A stretch of DNA of 6,833 bases, taken from the NCBI GenBank assembly GCA_021156225.1, contig JAJNBN010000188.1, forward strand, positions 1-6,833. Reading direction: 5' to 3'. The DNA is from Verrucomicrobiota bacterium (GTDB lineage Bacteria; Verrucomicrobiota; Verrucomicrobiia; Limisphaerales; JAEYXS01). Position 1 is the stretch's first letter, and every line of letters starts with the position of its first letter. Below the pieces are notes generated by a model. The model worked only from the letters and a program-made list of their open reading frames with translations, did no database searches and was not told the origin of the DNA. Position numbers and translations under genes: made by a program. Shown in pieces: positions 1 to 6,807 of the stretch.

Positions 1-614
1 GTAACCGTGGCGAGATTATTGTAAGCGGCAGGGTTTACCGCCTTGTCGAGATAGAACTGAGTAGCTTGGCCCGGATCCAAGGTGGAGACACGCACCCGGC
101 GGAGTGATTCCAAACGATGTATCTGGCTTTGAAACAGGTTCGTGCACAATTCCCGCACCTCCATGAGCTGGCGGGTCAACGGCTCAATGCTGGCAGCATC
201 AAAATTGACTTGCTGCACCAGCGGTTCGAAGGAAAAACCATACCGCGGACTGGGCAGTAGCACACCGGATTGCTCGGCCCCCTTTTGCAACTCGGCCACG
301 GTGTTCAGCAGAAAGGATGAGAACTCTTGGCTCGTCATCTTCGGTACGACCACGGGCTTAATGCTCCCCTGCACGTTGGTCATGTATTGGATGAGCCGCT
401 GGGTCTCCTGCTGTGCCAAGGTCAAATTGGCCTGGTCAGGAAACGGCTGCGACTGCATCAAGGCGATCAACTCCTGCTGGGATGCTTTGACCGTCTTGGA
501 CGCTTTGACATTGGCTTGAATCCGGCTGACCAAATAGACGATAGCCCCCGCCATCAGGCCCAAGGCCAGAATCATCCCTACCAGCAGCAAAATATTTCGC
601 TTGATCCAACGCAT
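1..614 (-). CDS. Amuc_1100-like (PilO-like) pilus assembly membrane protein, 3' end beyond window
   Basis: The reverse strand reads from an ATG at 614 without a stop to the left edge, giving 204 complete codons. The product starts with a short basic stretch (MRWIKRN) and one membrane helix at about residues 8-30, then a helical, probably coiled-coil segment to about 85 and the start of a soluble alpha/beta domain. That is the type II topology of PilN/PilO/GspM proteins. From memory, the spacing and pattern of residues about 70-175 (helix, PVVVPKM, TSQEFSSFL, then a GFSFEPLVQ strand and a second helix) match Akkermansia Amuc_1100, a pilus-associated protein of two ferredoxin-like folds. The start lies 7 bases after the stop of the PilM-PilN gene, the same order as Amuc_1101-Amuc_1100. 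No good ribosome binding site is seen, so translation may be coupled to the gene before. The likely role is periplasmic alignment of the pilus machine. The family call is by pattern, not by alignment. Confidence 0.8.
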   Translation of the reverse strand, partial: MRWIKRNILLLVGMILALGLMAGAIVYLVSRIQANVKASKTVKASQQELIALMQSQPFPDQANLTLAQQETQRLIQYMTNVQGSIKPVVVPKMTSQEFSSFLLNTVAELQKGAEQSGVLLPSPRYGFSFEPLVQQVNFDAASIEPLTRQLMEVRELCTNLFQSQIHRLESLRRVRVSTLDPGQATQFYLDKAVNPAAYNNLATV

Positions 615-621
615 AGATGTA

Positions 622-2439
622 TCAATGGAGGCGGATGGGGCGCTTGAGTTGCAAGGTCATGGAGAACGAAAACGACTTCGCCAGCGGATCCACTTCATCC
701 ATTTTGTCATCCAGTTTGGTATATTCAGGCAGGAACATCACGTTTGTCTTCACAGCCTCTTGGAGGCCGAAGGCAAACCGCCGGTTGGCATCCGGTGCCA
801 GGCTGTTCAGATTTACCGCCCGAAAGGTCACGGAGTAATATCCAACTGTGACCGGTGGAGTCGGTGCGGGCAGAGGAGTTACAGTAGGTGCCGCCTGCCC
901 CCCGGGAGCGGGCGGGGTGGGCGCGGCTGCTCCAAAACGGCCAGCCCCAGCGGGAGCTGCTGCAGCCGCATTCGGGATCATGGGAGTGAATTTCTCCATC
1001 CAGACTCCGGTATCTTTGCCAAAGCTGTTGGATGAAGATGTCTCGTACTCCAGCAACATCGCCTGCAGATTATTCAACAGCAGCGTGTTGTAATAACGGT
1101 CGTCCAAAACCGTGGCGTATTCATTGCCCGTCTGGTATTGGGAGCGAAGGGAACCGAACGCGGCGTCCAACTGAGCCTTCATCGCGCGCAACGGTCCGAT
1201 GCGTTCCTGCAGCTTCTTGTTCTCAGCGTTCTTCAGCCCGGCCTGTTGATTGTAGAACAACCCGTAGGAGAAGACGACGAGCACGAGGCTGAACAGAGCG
1301 GCCATCAGCCAAGGCTTCTTCTGGTCGAAGGCCTTGCGCTTCTGATAGCTCTTGGGCATCAGGTTCAGCTCCACCGGGCACTGGGCCAAGTTGCGGATGC
1401 CCAAACCGACCACTTCACCGAAAGTGTGCGCCACCGGGGCGAGTTCTTCCAAGGGGATCGATTCCGAGATCTCGATGCTCTGCAGCGGATTGAAGTAATC
1501 CACCGGGATATTCAACTTCTCCGCGAAGAACTGGGCCGCGTAGGGCATCATGGATGCACCACCCGCCAAATACAACCGCGCCGGGGCGGATCCCCCCTGC
1601 TGGTTGCGGTAAAACTGGATGGTCTGATTCATCTGGATGTGCAGACGGGTCATCACCTGGCGCGCAATCTTGGAGATCGCGGCCTGATGCTGATTGTCCG
1701 GCTCCTCGTAAGCACCACCCAAACTGACAAATCCCTGCTCAATCTTGATGCGATCCGCTTCATCGAACGGCAACCGGGCTTCGTTCGCAAAATCCTGCGT
1801 GATGGCGTTGGCACCGATATTGATGCTGCGGGAGAAAACCTTGCCCTTCTCAAAGAAAAGCACGTTGCTCGTCTTGGCCCCGATGTCGAGCAGCATCGTG
1901 CACCCTTCCTGCTCGCCGTAATTGAAACGGAAAGAATTGCACAGGGCGGCCGGGGATACGTCCACCAGGTTCATCGTGAGGCCGGAGCTCTCAGCGATGT
2001 TGAAGAGACCTTCCACCGTGTCGCTCTTGATGGCCACGAGCAGGACTTCCAGCTCACCCGTGCTGGTCGCGCCCAGAATCTGATAATCCCAGACCACTTC
2101 TTCCAACGGGAACGGCACGTTCTGCTGCGCCTCATATTGGATGATCTGCGTGACCTTGGCCGCATCCACCGGCGGCAGCTTCACGAACTTGGAGAAAACA
2201 TTGAAGCCAGCGGCGCAGACATTGATCTGGCGCGAGGCGAACCCCTTTTCCTTCAGGAGGGTCTGGATTGCCGAAATGAGTACAGCCGCCCTCGTAGAGT
2301 CCTGCGAACCTTCCAAGCCCAGCGGTTTTACCGCGTAGCGTAGCAGGCGTAGTGTCCCCGATTCGTTTGGCTCAAACTCGGCAATCTTGAGCGTTCCCGC
2401 CCCAAAATCGCCGCACAAAAATGACTTCGTTTTCAGCAT
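622..2439 (-). CDS. pilM: Type IV pilus assembly protein PilM fused to a PilN-like domain
   Basis: This 605-residue protein is far longer than an ordinary PilM (about 350). Residues 1-350 form an FtsA/PilM-type actin fold, with a phosphate-1 loop (DFGAGTLK, 11-18), a phosphate-2 loop (LLDIGAKTSN, 183-192) and an adenosine loop (LAGGAS, 291-296), so it should bind nucleotide at the cytoplasmic face. Residues 357-362 read ELNLMP, like the INLLP-type motif by which free PilN docks on PilM. Then come a basic stretch, a membrane helix (about 376-396), a probable coiled coil (about 397-435) and a periplasmic domain. An Ala/Pro/Gly-rich insert (about 490-533) splits that domain, with a final beta-rich part (534-605). 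The start ATG at 2439 puts the phosphate loop where PilM proteins have it; no clear ribosome binding site precedes it. It probably heads the pilus operon, with the Amuc_1100-like gene next. Akkermansia Amuc_1101 is the nearest counterpart I recall. Confidence 0.9.
   Translation of the reverse strand: MLKTKSFLCGDFGAGTLKIAEFEPNESGTLRLLRYAVKPLGLEGSQDSTRAAVLISAIQTLLKEKGFASRQINVCAAGFNVFSKFVKLPPVDAAKVTQIIQYEAQQNVPFPLEEVVWDYQILGATSTGELEVLLVAIKSDTVEGLFNIAESSGLTMNLVDVSPAALCNSFRFNYGEQEGCTMLLDIGAKTSNVLFFEKGKVFSRSINIGANAITQDFANEARLPFDEADRIKIEQGFVSLGGAYEEPDNQHQAAISKIARQVMTRLHIQMNQTIQFYRNQQGGSAPARLYLAGGASMMPYAAQFFAEKLNIPVDYFNPLQSIEISESIPLEELAPVAHTFGEVVGLGIRNLAQCPVELNLMPKSYQKRKAFDQKKPWLMAALFSLVLVVFSYGLFYNQQAGLKNAENKKLQERIGPLRAMKAQLDAAFGSLRSQYQTGNEYATVLDDRYYNTLLLNNLQAMLLEYETSSSNSFGKDTGVWMEKFTPMIPNAAAAAPAGAGRFGAAAPTPPAPGGQAAPTVTPLPAPTPPVTVGYYSVTFRAVNLNSLAPDANRRFAFGLQEAVKTNVMFLPEYTKLDDKMDEVDPLAKSFSFSMTLQLKRPIRLH
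841..972 (-). other. Ala/Pro/Gly-rich linker in the periplasmic part of PilM-PilN
   Basis: Codons for residues about 490-533 encode a low-complexity stretch dominated by Ala, Pro, Gly and Thr (for example AAAAAPAGAG and PTPPAPGG). It is GC-rich compared with the flanking DNA. It falls between the coiled-coil/helical part and the last beta-rich part (VGYYSVTFRAVNLN onwards). It is probably a flexible linker between periplasmic subdomains. Such stretches vary in length between relatives, and Amuc_1100 itself carries a similar Ala/Pro-rich insert. Confidence 0.7.
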
Positions 2440-2691
2440 TTAGTTCGCACTGCTGTTTCCACCCACAAAGCGCCCGATACAAATGTATCCCTCTAGCTGC
2501 TGCGGGGTTGCGAAATTCGAGGGTGGTGGTAACCGGAAAGCGACAAGGGGGTCAAACAGAAAATCCGTTTCGCATGAATAATTTTGAACCTTTAGCCGTC
2601 CAAATACGTCTCACACTAGGTACCCATGTCCATTAGCCCACCTGTCGTCTCTTATAAAAGCCCTTAAAAACCCTTATTTTCCCGACATTTA
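2440..2691. other. Intergenic gap between the exopolysaccharide and pilus modules
   Basis: This is the longest non-coding stretch in the window, 252 bases. It follows the decarboxylase stop (a tandem TGA-TAA on the minus strand) and precedes the pilM start. It is more AT-rich near the decarboxylase end. I found no strong hairpin with a T-run, so no terminator is called. A TTGACC-like hexamer (2550-2555, minus strand) has no good -10 partner at 17 bases (TTACCA at 2527-2532). A promoter for the pilus genes most likely lies here, but I cannot place it. Confidence 0.55.
2476..2489. promoter_or_regulatory. Short palindrome upstream of pilM, possible operator
   Basis: The sequence GATACAAATGTATC has 6-base inverted arms (GATACA / TGTATC) around two central bases. 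Its near edge is 36 bases upstream of the pilM start codon, where a regulator or transcription start could lie. Only symmetry and position support it; a 14-base near-palindrome can occur by chance in a gap this size. Confidence 0.25.
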
Positions 2692-3660
2692 TCAGACACG
2701 CGGTTTGAAATATTCGATGGTTCGACGCATACCTTCCGCAAAAGGCACCTTCGGCTCCCATTTCAGCAATTGCTTCGCCTTCGTGATATCAGGTCGGCGC
2801 TGTTTCGGATCGTCTTGCGGTAGCGGCTTGAAAACAATGCGGCTTTTGGACCCCGTGATCCGGATGATCTGCTCGGCAAATTCCAGCATCGTCATCTCAT
2901 GCGGGTTGCCGATGTTCACGGGTAACGGATAATCGCTCATCATCAACCGGTAAATCCCTTCGATGAGATCGGCGCAGTAGCAAAAACTCCGCGTCTGTTT
3001 GCCTTCCCCAAAGACGGTGACAGGTTTATTCCCCAAGGCTTGACTGATAAACGCGGGCACCACCCGACCATCGCGCAGACGCATGCGGGGACCATAGGTG
3101 TTAAAGATACGAACGATGCGCGTTTCCATCTTGTGCTGACGGTGATAGGCCATCGTCATGGCCTCCGCAAAACGCTTGGCCTCGTCGTAGCAACCCCTTG
3201 GCCCGATGGTGTTTACGTTGCCCCAATACTCTTCCGGCTGGGGGTGAACCAAAGGATCTCCATAAGTCTCTGACGTCGAAGCAATTAGGAACCGGGCACC
3301 CTTTTCTTTCGCCAGACCAAGGGCCTTATGCGTGCCCAAGGAACCGACCTTGAGCGTTTGAATGGGCAGCTCCAGATAGTCCACCGGACTGGCGGGCGAG
3401 GCAAAGTGCCAGACATAATCCACTGGGCTGTCGAGGAACAGGAACTCCGTCACATCCTGCTGGATGAAGCGGAAGTCTGGGTTGCCCGCCAAGTGCGCGA
3501 TGTTGTCTACCGAACCAGTCACCAAATTATCAATGGCGATGACTTTATGGCCTTTGCTCAGGAGCAAATCCACCAGATGCGAACCCAAAAAACCCGCCCC
3601 GCCAGTTACCACCGATACGGGAACCTTGGCGCGGCGTACCGCTTTTTTAGCTTTTGCCAT
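2692..3660 (-). CDS. uxs: UDP-glucuronate decarboxylase (UDP-xylose synthase), extended SDR family
   Basis: This 322-residue cytoplasmic enzyme should convert UDP-glucuronate to UDP-xylose and CO2 using bound NAD, supplying a pentose donor for surface glycans. After a basic start (MAKAKKAVRRAK) it has the Rossmann motif TGGAGFLG (19-26), an acidic residue at the end of strand 2 (IDNL, 43-46), and the active-site run STSETYGDP (128-136) with the YxxxK pair Tyr158/Lys162. The segment HPQPEEYWGNVN (139-150) followed by IGPRGCYDEAKR (152-163) is close to the signature of UXS proteins and sets it apart from UDP-glucose 4-epimerases and dTDP-glucose dehydratases. Length fits bacterial UXS (about 310-320). 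It lies 42 bases after the sugar transferase gene, so co-transcription is likely. No Shine-Dalgarno sequence precedes the ATG. A related decarboxylase or epimerase cannot be fully ruled out. Confidence 0.9.
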   Translation of the reverse strand: MAKAKKAVRRAKVPVSVVTGGAGFLGSHLVDLLLSKGHKVIAIDNLVTGSVDNIAHLAGNPDFRFIQQDVTEFLFLDSPVDYVWHFASPASPVDYLELPIQTLKVGSLGTHKALGLAKEKGARFLIASTSETYGDPLVHPQPEEYWGNVNTIGPRGCYDEAKRFAEAMTMAYHRQHKMETRIVRIFNTYGPRMRLRDGRVVPAFISQALGNKPVTVFGEGKQTRSFCYCADLIEGIYRLMMSDYPLPVNIGNPHEMTMLEFAEQIIRITGSKSRIVFKPLPQDDPKQRRPDITKAKQLLKWEPKVPFAEGMRRTIEYFKPRV

Positions 3661-3680
3661 AATTGATTAAACACTTGTAA

Positions 3681-3690
3681 AAAGGAGGTG
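3681..3690 (-). promoter_or_regulatory. Anti-Shine-Dalgarno-like sequence in the uxs leader
   Basis: In the minus-strand transcript the gap before uxs carries CACCTCCTTT, the same as the usual 3' tail of bacterial 16S rRNA, 20 bases upstream of the ATG. Just before it, a 5-bp stem (GGGCG at transcript positions 3713-3709 with CGCCC at 3699-3695, loop of 9) overlaps the stop of the upstream gene, and five T residues follow at 3683-3679. This could be a weak attenuator or chance. On the plus strand the same bases look like a perfect ribosome binding site, but no start codon or gene follows at a suitable distance. Confidence 0.2.
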
Positions 3691-3702
3691 GCGCGGGCGC
3701 TC

Positions 3703-5094
3703 TCACTTCGCCCCGTTACCCGATAACACGGCGGGAATGGTCAGGCAGACGATCTTGAAATCAAGCCATAATGACCAATTATCGATGTATTCGAGGTCGA
3801 GCTTCACCCAGTCGCGGAAGTCGCTGATCTTGTTCCGGCCACTGATCTGCCAGAGACAGGTCAGGCCCGGCTTCACACTCAAACGACGGCGATGGGCCAG
3901 ATCATCGAACTTTCTCACCTCATCCACCGGCAATGGCCGAGGCCCCACGATGCTCATCTCCCCTACGAGGATGTTAATGAACTGCGGCAGTTCATCCAGG
4001 CTCCACTTGCGCATGAAACGGCCGATGGGGGTTACCCGGGGATCGTTGGAAAGCTTGAAAACGGGACCGGACATCTCGTTTTGGGCCGATAAGCTCTCTT
4101 TTTGCGCCTCCGCATCCATCACCATGGAGCGGAACTTGAGCATCATAAACGGACGACCGTTCAAGCCGCAGCGTTTCTGACGAAAGAGCACCGGTCCGGG
4201 TGAGGTAAACTTGATGATGACGGCCAGAATCAGGAAAAGCCACGACAAGGCCACCAGAGCGACCCCGGCAAGCATGAAATCCAAGATCTGCTTGGTCAGC
4301 ATCTGCCAGGAAGTCTCCGGCACGGAACGGAAGACCATCACGGGACGGCCGAGAAAGTCATCCAAGGCCGTTTGGGAAATGGTCGTCTTGAAGAAATCCG
4401 CCAGCAACCAGACTTCCACCCCTTCCAATTCGCATAACTGGATGGCCTTCTCCACCTCACCGAAAGCCGTGTGCTTGGCGCTGAGAATCACGCCATTGGC
4501 CGAATGTTCATGCAGCAAAGCCGGCAATTCATCCACCGGCCGCTCATCCAGATAGAGTCGCGCCACGATCTCCACCCCGCCGCGCAACTGCTTCTCACAC
4601 TCAGCCCCCAACGCCTCCGCATCTTCCCGGCCGCCGACCAGAATAACCCTCCTGGCCGCTTGGGAACGGCCATACTCAGACTGCGCCCACCAGCGCACCA
4701 CCTCTTCCTTCAAGAACACCAACGCAAAACTGGTGATGCCGAACAGGATGATCACGGAGCGTGCCAGTTGCAGTTTCAACAGGAACAGGATCATGATGAG
4801 GGCCACCACCGCGAAAACACAGGCCTTGAACAGCTTCCATAACATCTCGCTCCGGCCAGTCAGGTCCGTGCGATTATAGAAACCCTGCCCTTCCAAAAGG
4901 AACGCTCCCACGATCGCCGTGAGGCAAAAGGTGGTAAAATAGTGCTCAAATGACTCGATGACCGCCGCGCCGCCAAACACCTCGATCGGCACATGGGAGC
5001 GAATCAAATGCGCCAGCCAGAAGCCGATGGCAAACAGACACGCGTCCAAGATCAGATGGACGGACGTCCGCATTTGGTGTTGGCGACGTAACAT
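3703..5094 (-). CDS. Undecaprenyl-phosphate sugar-1-phosphate transferase (exopolysaccharide polyprenyl glycosylphosphotransferase)
   Basis: The product (463 residues from the ATG at 5094) should move a sugar-1-phosphate from a nucleotide sugar onto undecaprenyl phosphate, the first membrane step in a surface glycan. It has the WbaP/WcaJ layout: four N-terminal membrane helices (about 13-31, 52-68, 91-106, 111-128), a nucleotide-fold-like cytoplasmic middle domain (ILVGGREDAEALG, 151-163), another hydrophobic segment (about 272-296) and the C-terminal catalytic domain. Catalytic-domain motifs are PGPVLFRQKRCG (299-310), KFRSM (320-324), DPRVTPIGRFMRKWSLDELPQ (351-371, catalytic Asp-Glu in LDELPQ), SIVGPRPLP (381-389) and KPGLTCLWQISGRN (408-421). 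A GTG at 5124 would add ten very Arg-rich residues and overlap epsI by 23 bases. I prefer the ATG, 7 bases after the epsI stop. The sugar used cannot be told from sequence. Confidence 0.92.
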   Translation of the reverse strand: MLRRQHQMRTSVHLILDACLFAIGFWLAHLIRSHVPIEVFGGAAVIESFEHYFTTFCLTAIVGAFLLEGQGFYNRTDLTGRSEMLWKLFKACVFAVVALIMILFLLKLQLARSVIILFGITSFALVFLKEEVVRWWAQSEYGRSQAARRVILVGGREDAEALGAECEKQLRGGVEIVARLYLDERPVDELPALLHEHSANGVILSAKHTAFGEVEKAIQLCELEGVEVWLLADFFKTTISQTALDDFLGRPVMVFRSVPETSWQMLTKQILDFMLAGVALVALSWLFLILAVIIKFTSPGPVLFRQKRCGLNGRPFMMLKFRSMVMDAEAQKESLSAQNEMSGPVFKLSNDPRVTPIGRFMRKWSLDELPQFINILVGEMSIVGPRPLPVDEVRKFDDLAHRRRLSVKPGLTCLWQISGRNKISDFRDWVKLDLEYIDNWSLWLDFKIVCLTIPAVLSGNGAK

Positions 5095-5101
5095 GTTTTT
5101 T

Positions 5102-5896
5102 CTACGGCGTCGGCGGAGCCGCACGCTCGGTCAGCATCGTTGAAGGCCGGTCTTCGCGCAAGCCGCTGGCCATTTTCGTGCTCGCCCCGGCGGATATCTG
5201 GAACTCCGGGACGGAGGCAGCAATGAACTTTCGCACCCGCTCCAAGGCGTCTTTTTCCTGGTCCGGTCGGCAGGCCGTGGAGTAGGAAACATAGGCCCAG
5301 CGTTGTAATTTGCCGGACCGCACCAGATCGCTCGCCATCCACCACATCCGCTGGCCTTGGCCGGGAGTTTCCCTGCCTTCAGCGACGAACCAATAGAGAT
5401 ACAACGCCCGGGCTGGGTTGGATGTTCCATCCTTCGCTGCCAAATCCTTTCCCAGCAGCATCCTGTTGTAGTCCAATGTCTTACCTGTATCACCAGCCAG
5501 CTTCACCCCCTCCACACCGGAGGCCGCTTCGTCGATTTTCCACCCTTGGCCAGTCAGGCAAAACTCCGGCCGATGGATACTGGTGCGGTCCGTGCCCATC
5601 AGCACCACGCTGATAGTGATCACGAAGCCATCTGGAGAAACATAGCGACGGCGGCCATAGGTGGTATCCTTGGGCAACATACCCAATTCTTCCGGCAAGG
5701 GCCCCTGCTTCTCGCTGGTGTAATCTAGAACTTTCTCGGGCAGCACCACCTCAAACCCGCTGTCCGTCTTGGCTTCCGCCACGACCACGCCGGGAGCACC
5801 CAACTGTTGCTGGGAGTGCAAACGATGGATCAACCCGGCCGTGATCAGCATCAGGCTGAAGGCCGCCATGCCCAAGATAAGCCGTTGATGCTTCAC
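5102..5896 (-). CDS. epsI: Exosortase-associated protein EpsI (DUF3485 family)
   Basis: This 264-residue protein has one N-terminal membrane anchor (about 6-25), so the rest probably faces the periplasm. The core matches the EpsI/DUF3485 pattern: strands with YGRRRYVSPDG (80-90), then VVLMGTDRTSIHRPEFCLTGQGW (97-119) with the conserved His108-Pro110-Cys113 and GQGW, then a YWF segment (168-170). A second conserved-looking Cys is at 209. EpsI proteins are encoded beside, or fused to, exosortases; their biochemical role is not well settled, but they are linked to EPS production and exosortase function. The GTG start overlaps the exosortase stop in GTGA, and a GGAGGT site 6 bases upstream supports this start. 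The last 25 residues or so are hydrophilic and Pro/Ala-ending, probably disordered. Confidence 0.88.
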   Translation of the reverse strand: MKHQRLILGMAAFSLMLITAGLIHRLHSQQQLGAPGVVVAEAKTDSGFEVVLPEKVLDYTSEKQGPLPEELGMLPKDTTYGRRRYVSPDGFVITISVVLMGTDRTSIHRPEFCLTGQGWKIDEAASGVEGVKLAGDTGKTLDYNRMLLGKDLAAKDGTSNPARALYLYWFVAEGRETPGQGQRMWWMASDLVRSGKLQRWAYVSYSTACRPDQEKDALERVRKFIAASVPEFQISAGASTKMASGLREDRPSTMLTERAAPPTP

Positions 5897-6807
5897 GTTT
5901 TTACCTCCGCTTTGGCTTTCTTGAAGACGATCCGTTCAAGAAGCCACGAAATGCCGTATAGCCCGACCAACGCCACCAGAAACGTCACGAAACCGAACTT
6001 CTGCTCAATCATCACACCCGCATCGTGACCGAACGCCTTTCCCACCAGAATGATGGTGGTCAACCGGACCACGTTACCCACTATCGCCAGCGGCATGGCC
6101 GCAGCGATGATCACGGCCCGGGCCCACCCTTGCTTGAAAATCATGAAGGCATACACCGTCGCCAGCAAGAACATCGCGACCAGACTGCGGATACCGCTGC
6201 AGGCCGGAGCCACGTCATAGTTGAACTTTCCCGCTTCATCCAAGATACGGGATCCGTCCTGAATCACATCGACTCCCAGAAATTGAGCGATGGCCACCGC
6301 TATCTTCGTCACCACCATGCGCAAGGGAAACGTGATCATCCCGCTCAATGACCCGATGGGTACGCTGAACATGAAGAGAAAATAAGGAAAGAAAATCGCC
6401 CGTAAAAACGCCGGCCCCCACGCCACTCCGATCAATCCATAGATACCCAGAAACAATGCCGCCACGGAAAGACGCGGCTGTTGCACGAGGTAGCCCAGCA
6501 CGTGCAGAAGACACCCTGCCCCGAGGATAAACAATCCCGGCCACCATAAACGTTTGGGCGCTTCCTGCAGTTCTTTCCGTTTCCACCAGCACAGCCCGAT
6601 CACCACCAGAGGAATAAGCGGCCCATGATCATCATCTTGAAAGGGCGAATTGTAAGCTCCCTCTAGCCACAGGTAGAGCGAGGGAGAATTCACGTAACCA
6701 AAGGTGGAGTTCCCCAAGAAATGGAACAACAGCAGCCAGGGAATGACCAAGCCGAAGAAAAGGGCTTTCTCCGGCACCTGCCGCCAGCACCCTTTCAGCT
6801 CCTCCAT
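5893..6807 (-). CDS. Exosortase/archaeosortase family transpeptidase
   Basis: This 304-residue multi-pass membrane protein has about eight hydrophobic segments. It carries the three exosortase catalytic residues in order: Cys203 in APACSGIRS (200-208), Arg248 in GNVVRLT (244-250) and His261 in GHDAG (260-264). Exosortases are inner-membrane cysteine transpeptidases thought to cleave PEP-CTERM-type C-terminal sorting signals and pass proteins to the cell surface, usually in bacteria that make EPS. The adjacent epsI gene (4-base overlap) and the following glycan genes fit that setting. The exosortase subtype (XrtA, D, U and so on) cannot be fixed by eye. The frame is open from the ATG at 6807 to the right edge (8 more codons) and no ribosome binding site precedes the ATG, so the true start could lie outside the window or at the GTG of codon 11. 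Confidence 0.92.
   Translation of the reverse strand: MEELKGCWRQVPEKALFFGLVIPWLLLFHFLGNSTFGYVNSPSLYLWLEGAYNSPFQDDDHGPLIPLVVIGLCWWKRKELQEAPKRLWWPGLFILGAGCLLHVLGYLVQQPRLSVAALFLGIYGLIGVAWGPAFLRAIFFPYFLFMFSVPIGSLSGMITFPLRMVVTKIAVAIAQFLGVDVIQDGSRILDEAGKFNYDVAPACSGIRSLVAMFLLATVYAFMIFKQGWARAVIIAAAMPLAIVGNVVRLTTIILVGKAFGHDAGVMIEQKFGFVTFLVALVGLYGISWLLERIVFKKAKAEVKT
5903..5908 (-). promoter_or_regulatory. Strong ribosome binding site for epsI
   Basis: GGAGGT is read on the minus strand inside the last codons of the exosortase gene, 6 bases before the GTG start. It decides the GTG start and is the best Shine-Dalgarno match in the window; the other start codons lack a clear one. Confidence 0.8.

Noticed and set aside
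1138..2343. A 401-codon open frame on the plus strand
   Set aside because: It lies wholly opposite the PilM-PilN gene, whose nucleotide-binding motifs are clear. The translated product is rich in His, Arg, Gln and Leu with no recognisable domain, as expected from a shadow frame of GC-rich coding DNA.
2527..2555. Sigma-70 promoter for pilM (TTGACC with 17-base spacer to TTACCA)
   Set aside because: The -35 match is good but the -10 hexamer is poor, so it does not reach the level of a called promoter.
2421..2636. Plus-strand 71-codon frame in the gap upstream of pilM
   Set aside because: It overlaps the pilM start on the opposite strand, has no ribosome binding site and no recognisable sequence features.
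2637..2691. Possible terminator after uxs (repeated AAGGG and T-rich stretches)
   Set aside because: The AAGGG copies are direct, not inverted, repeats and no stable stem precedes the T-rich bases on the transcript strand.
3681..3690. Perfect AAAGGAGGTG ribosome binding site on the plus strand
   Set aside because: No start codon with a meaningful frame follows within the usual distance, and the downstream DNA is the antisense of the sugar transferase gene.
4471..4842. Plus-strand open frame of 123 codons opposite the sugar transferase
   Set aside because: The antisense of a well-supported gene; composition is typical of a shadow frame and no ribosome binding site or domain is seen.
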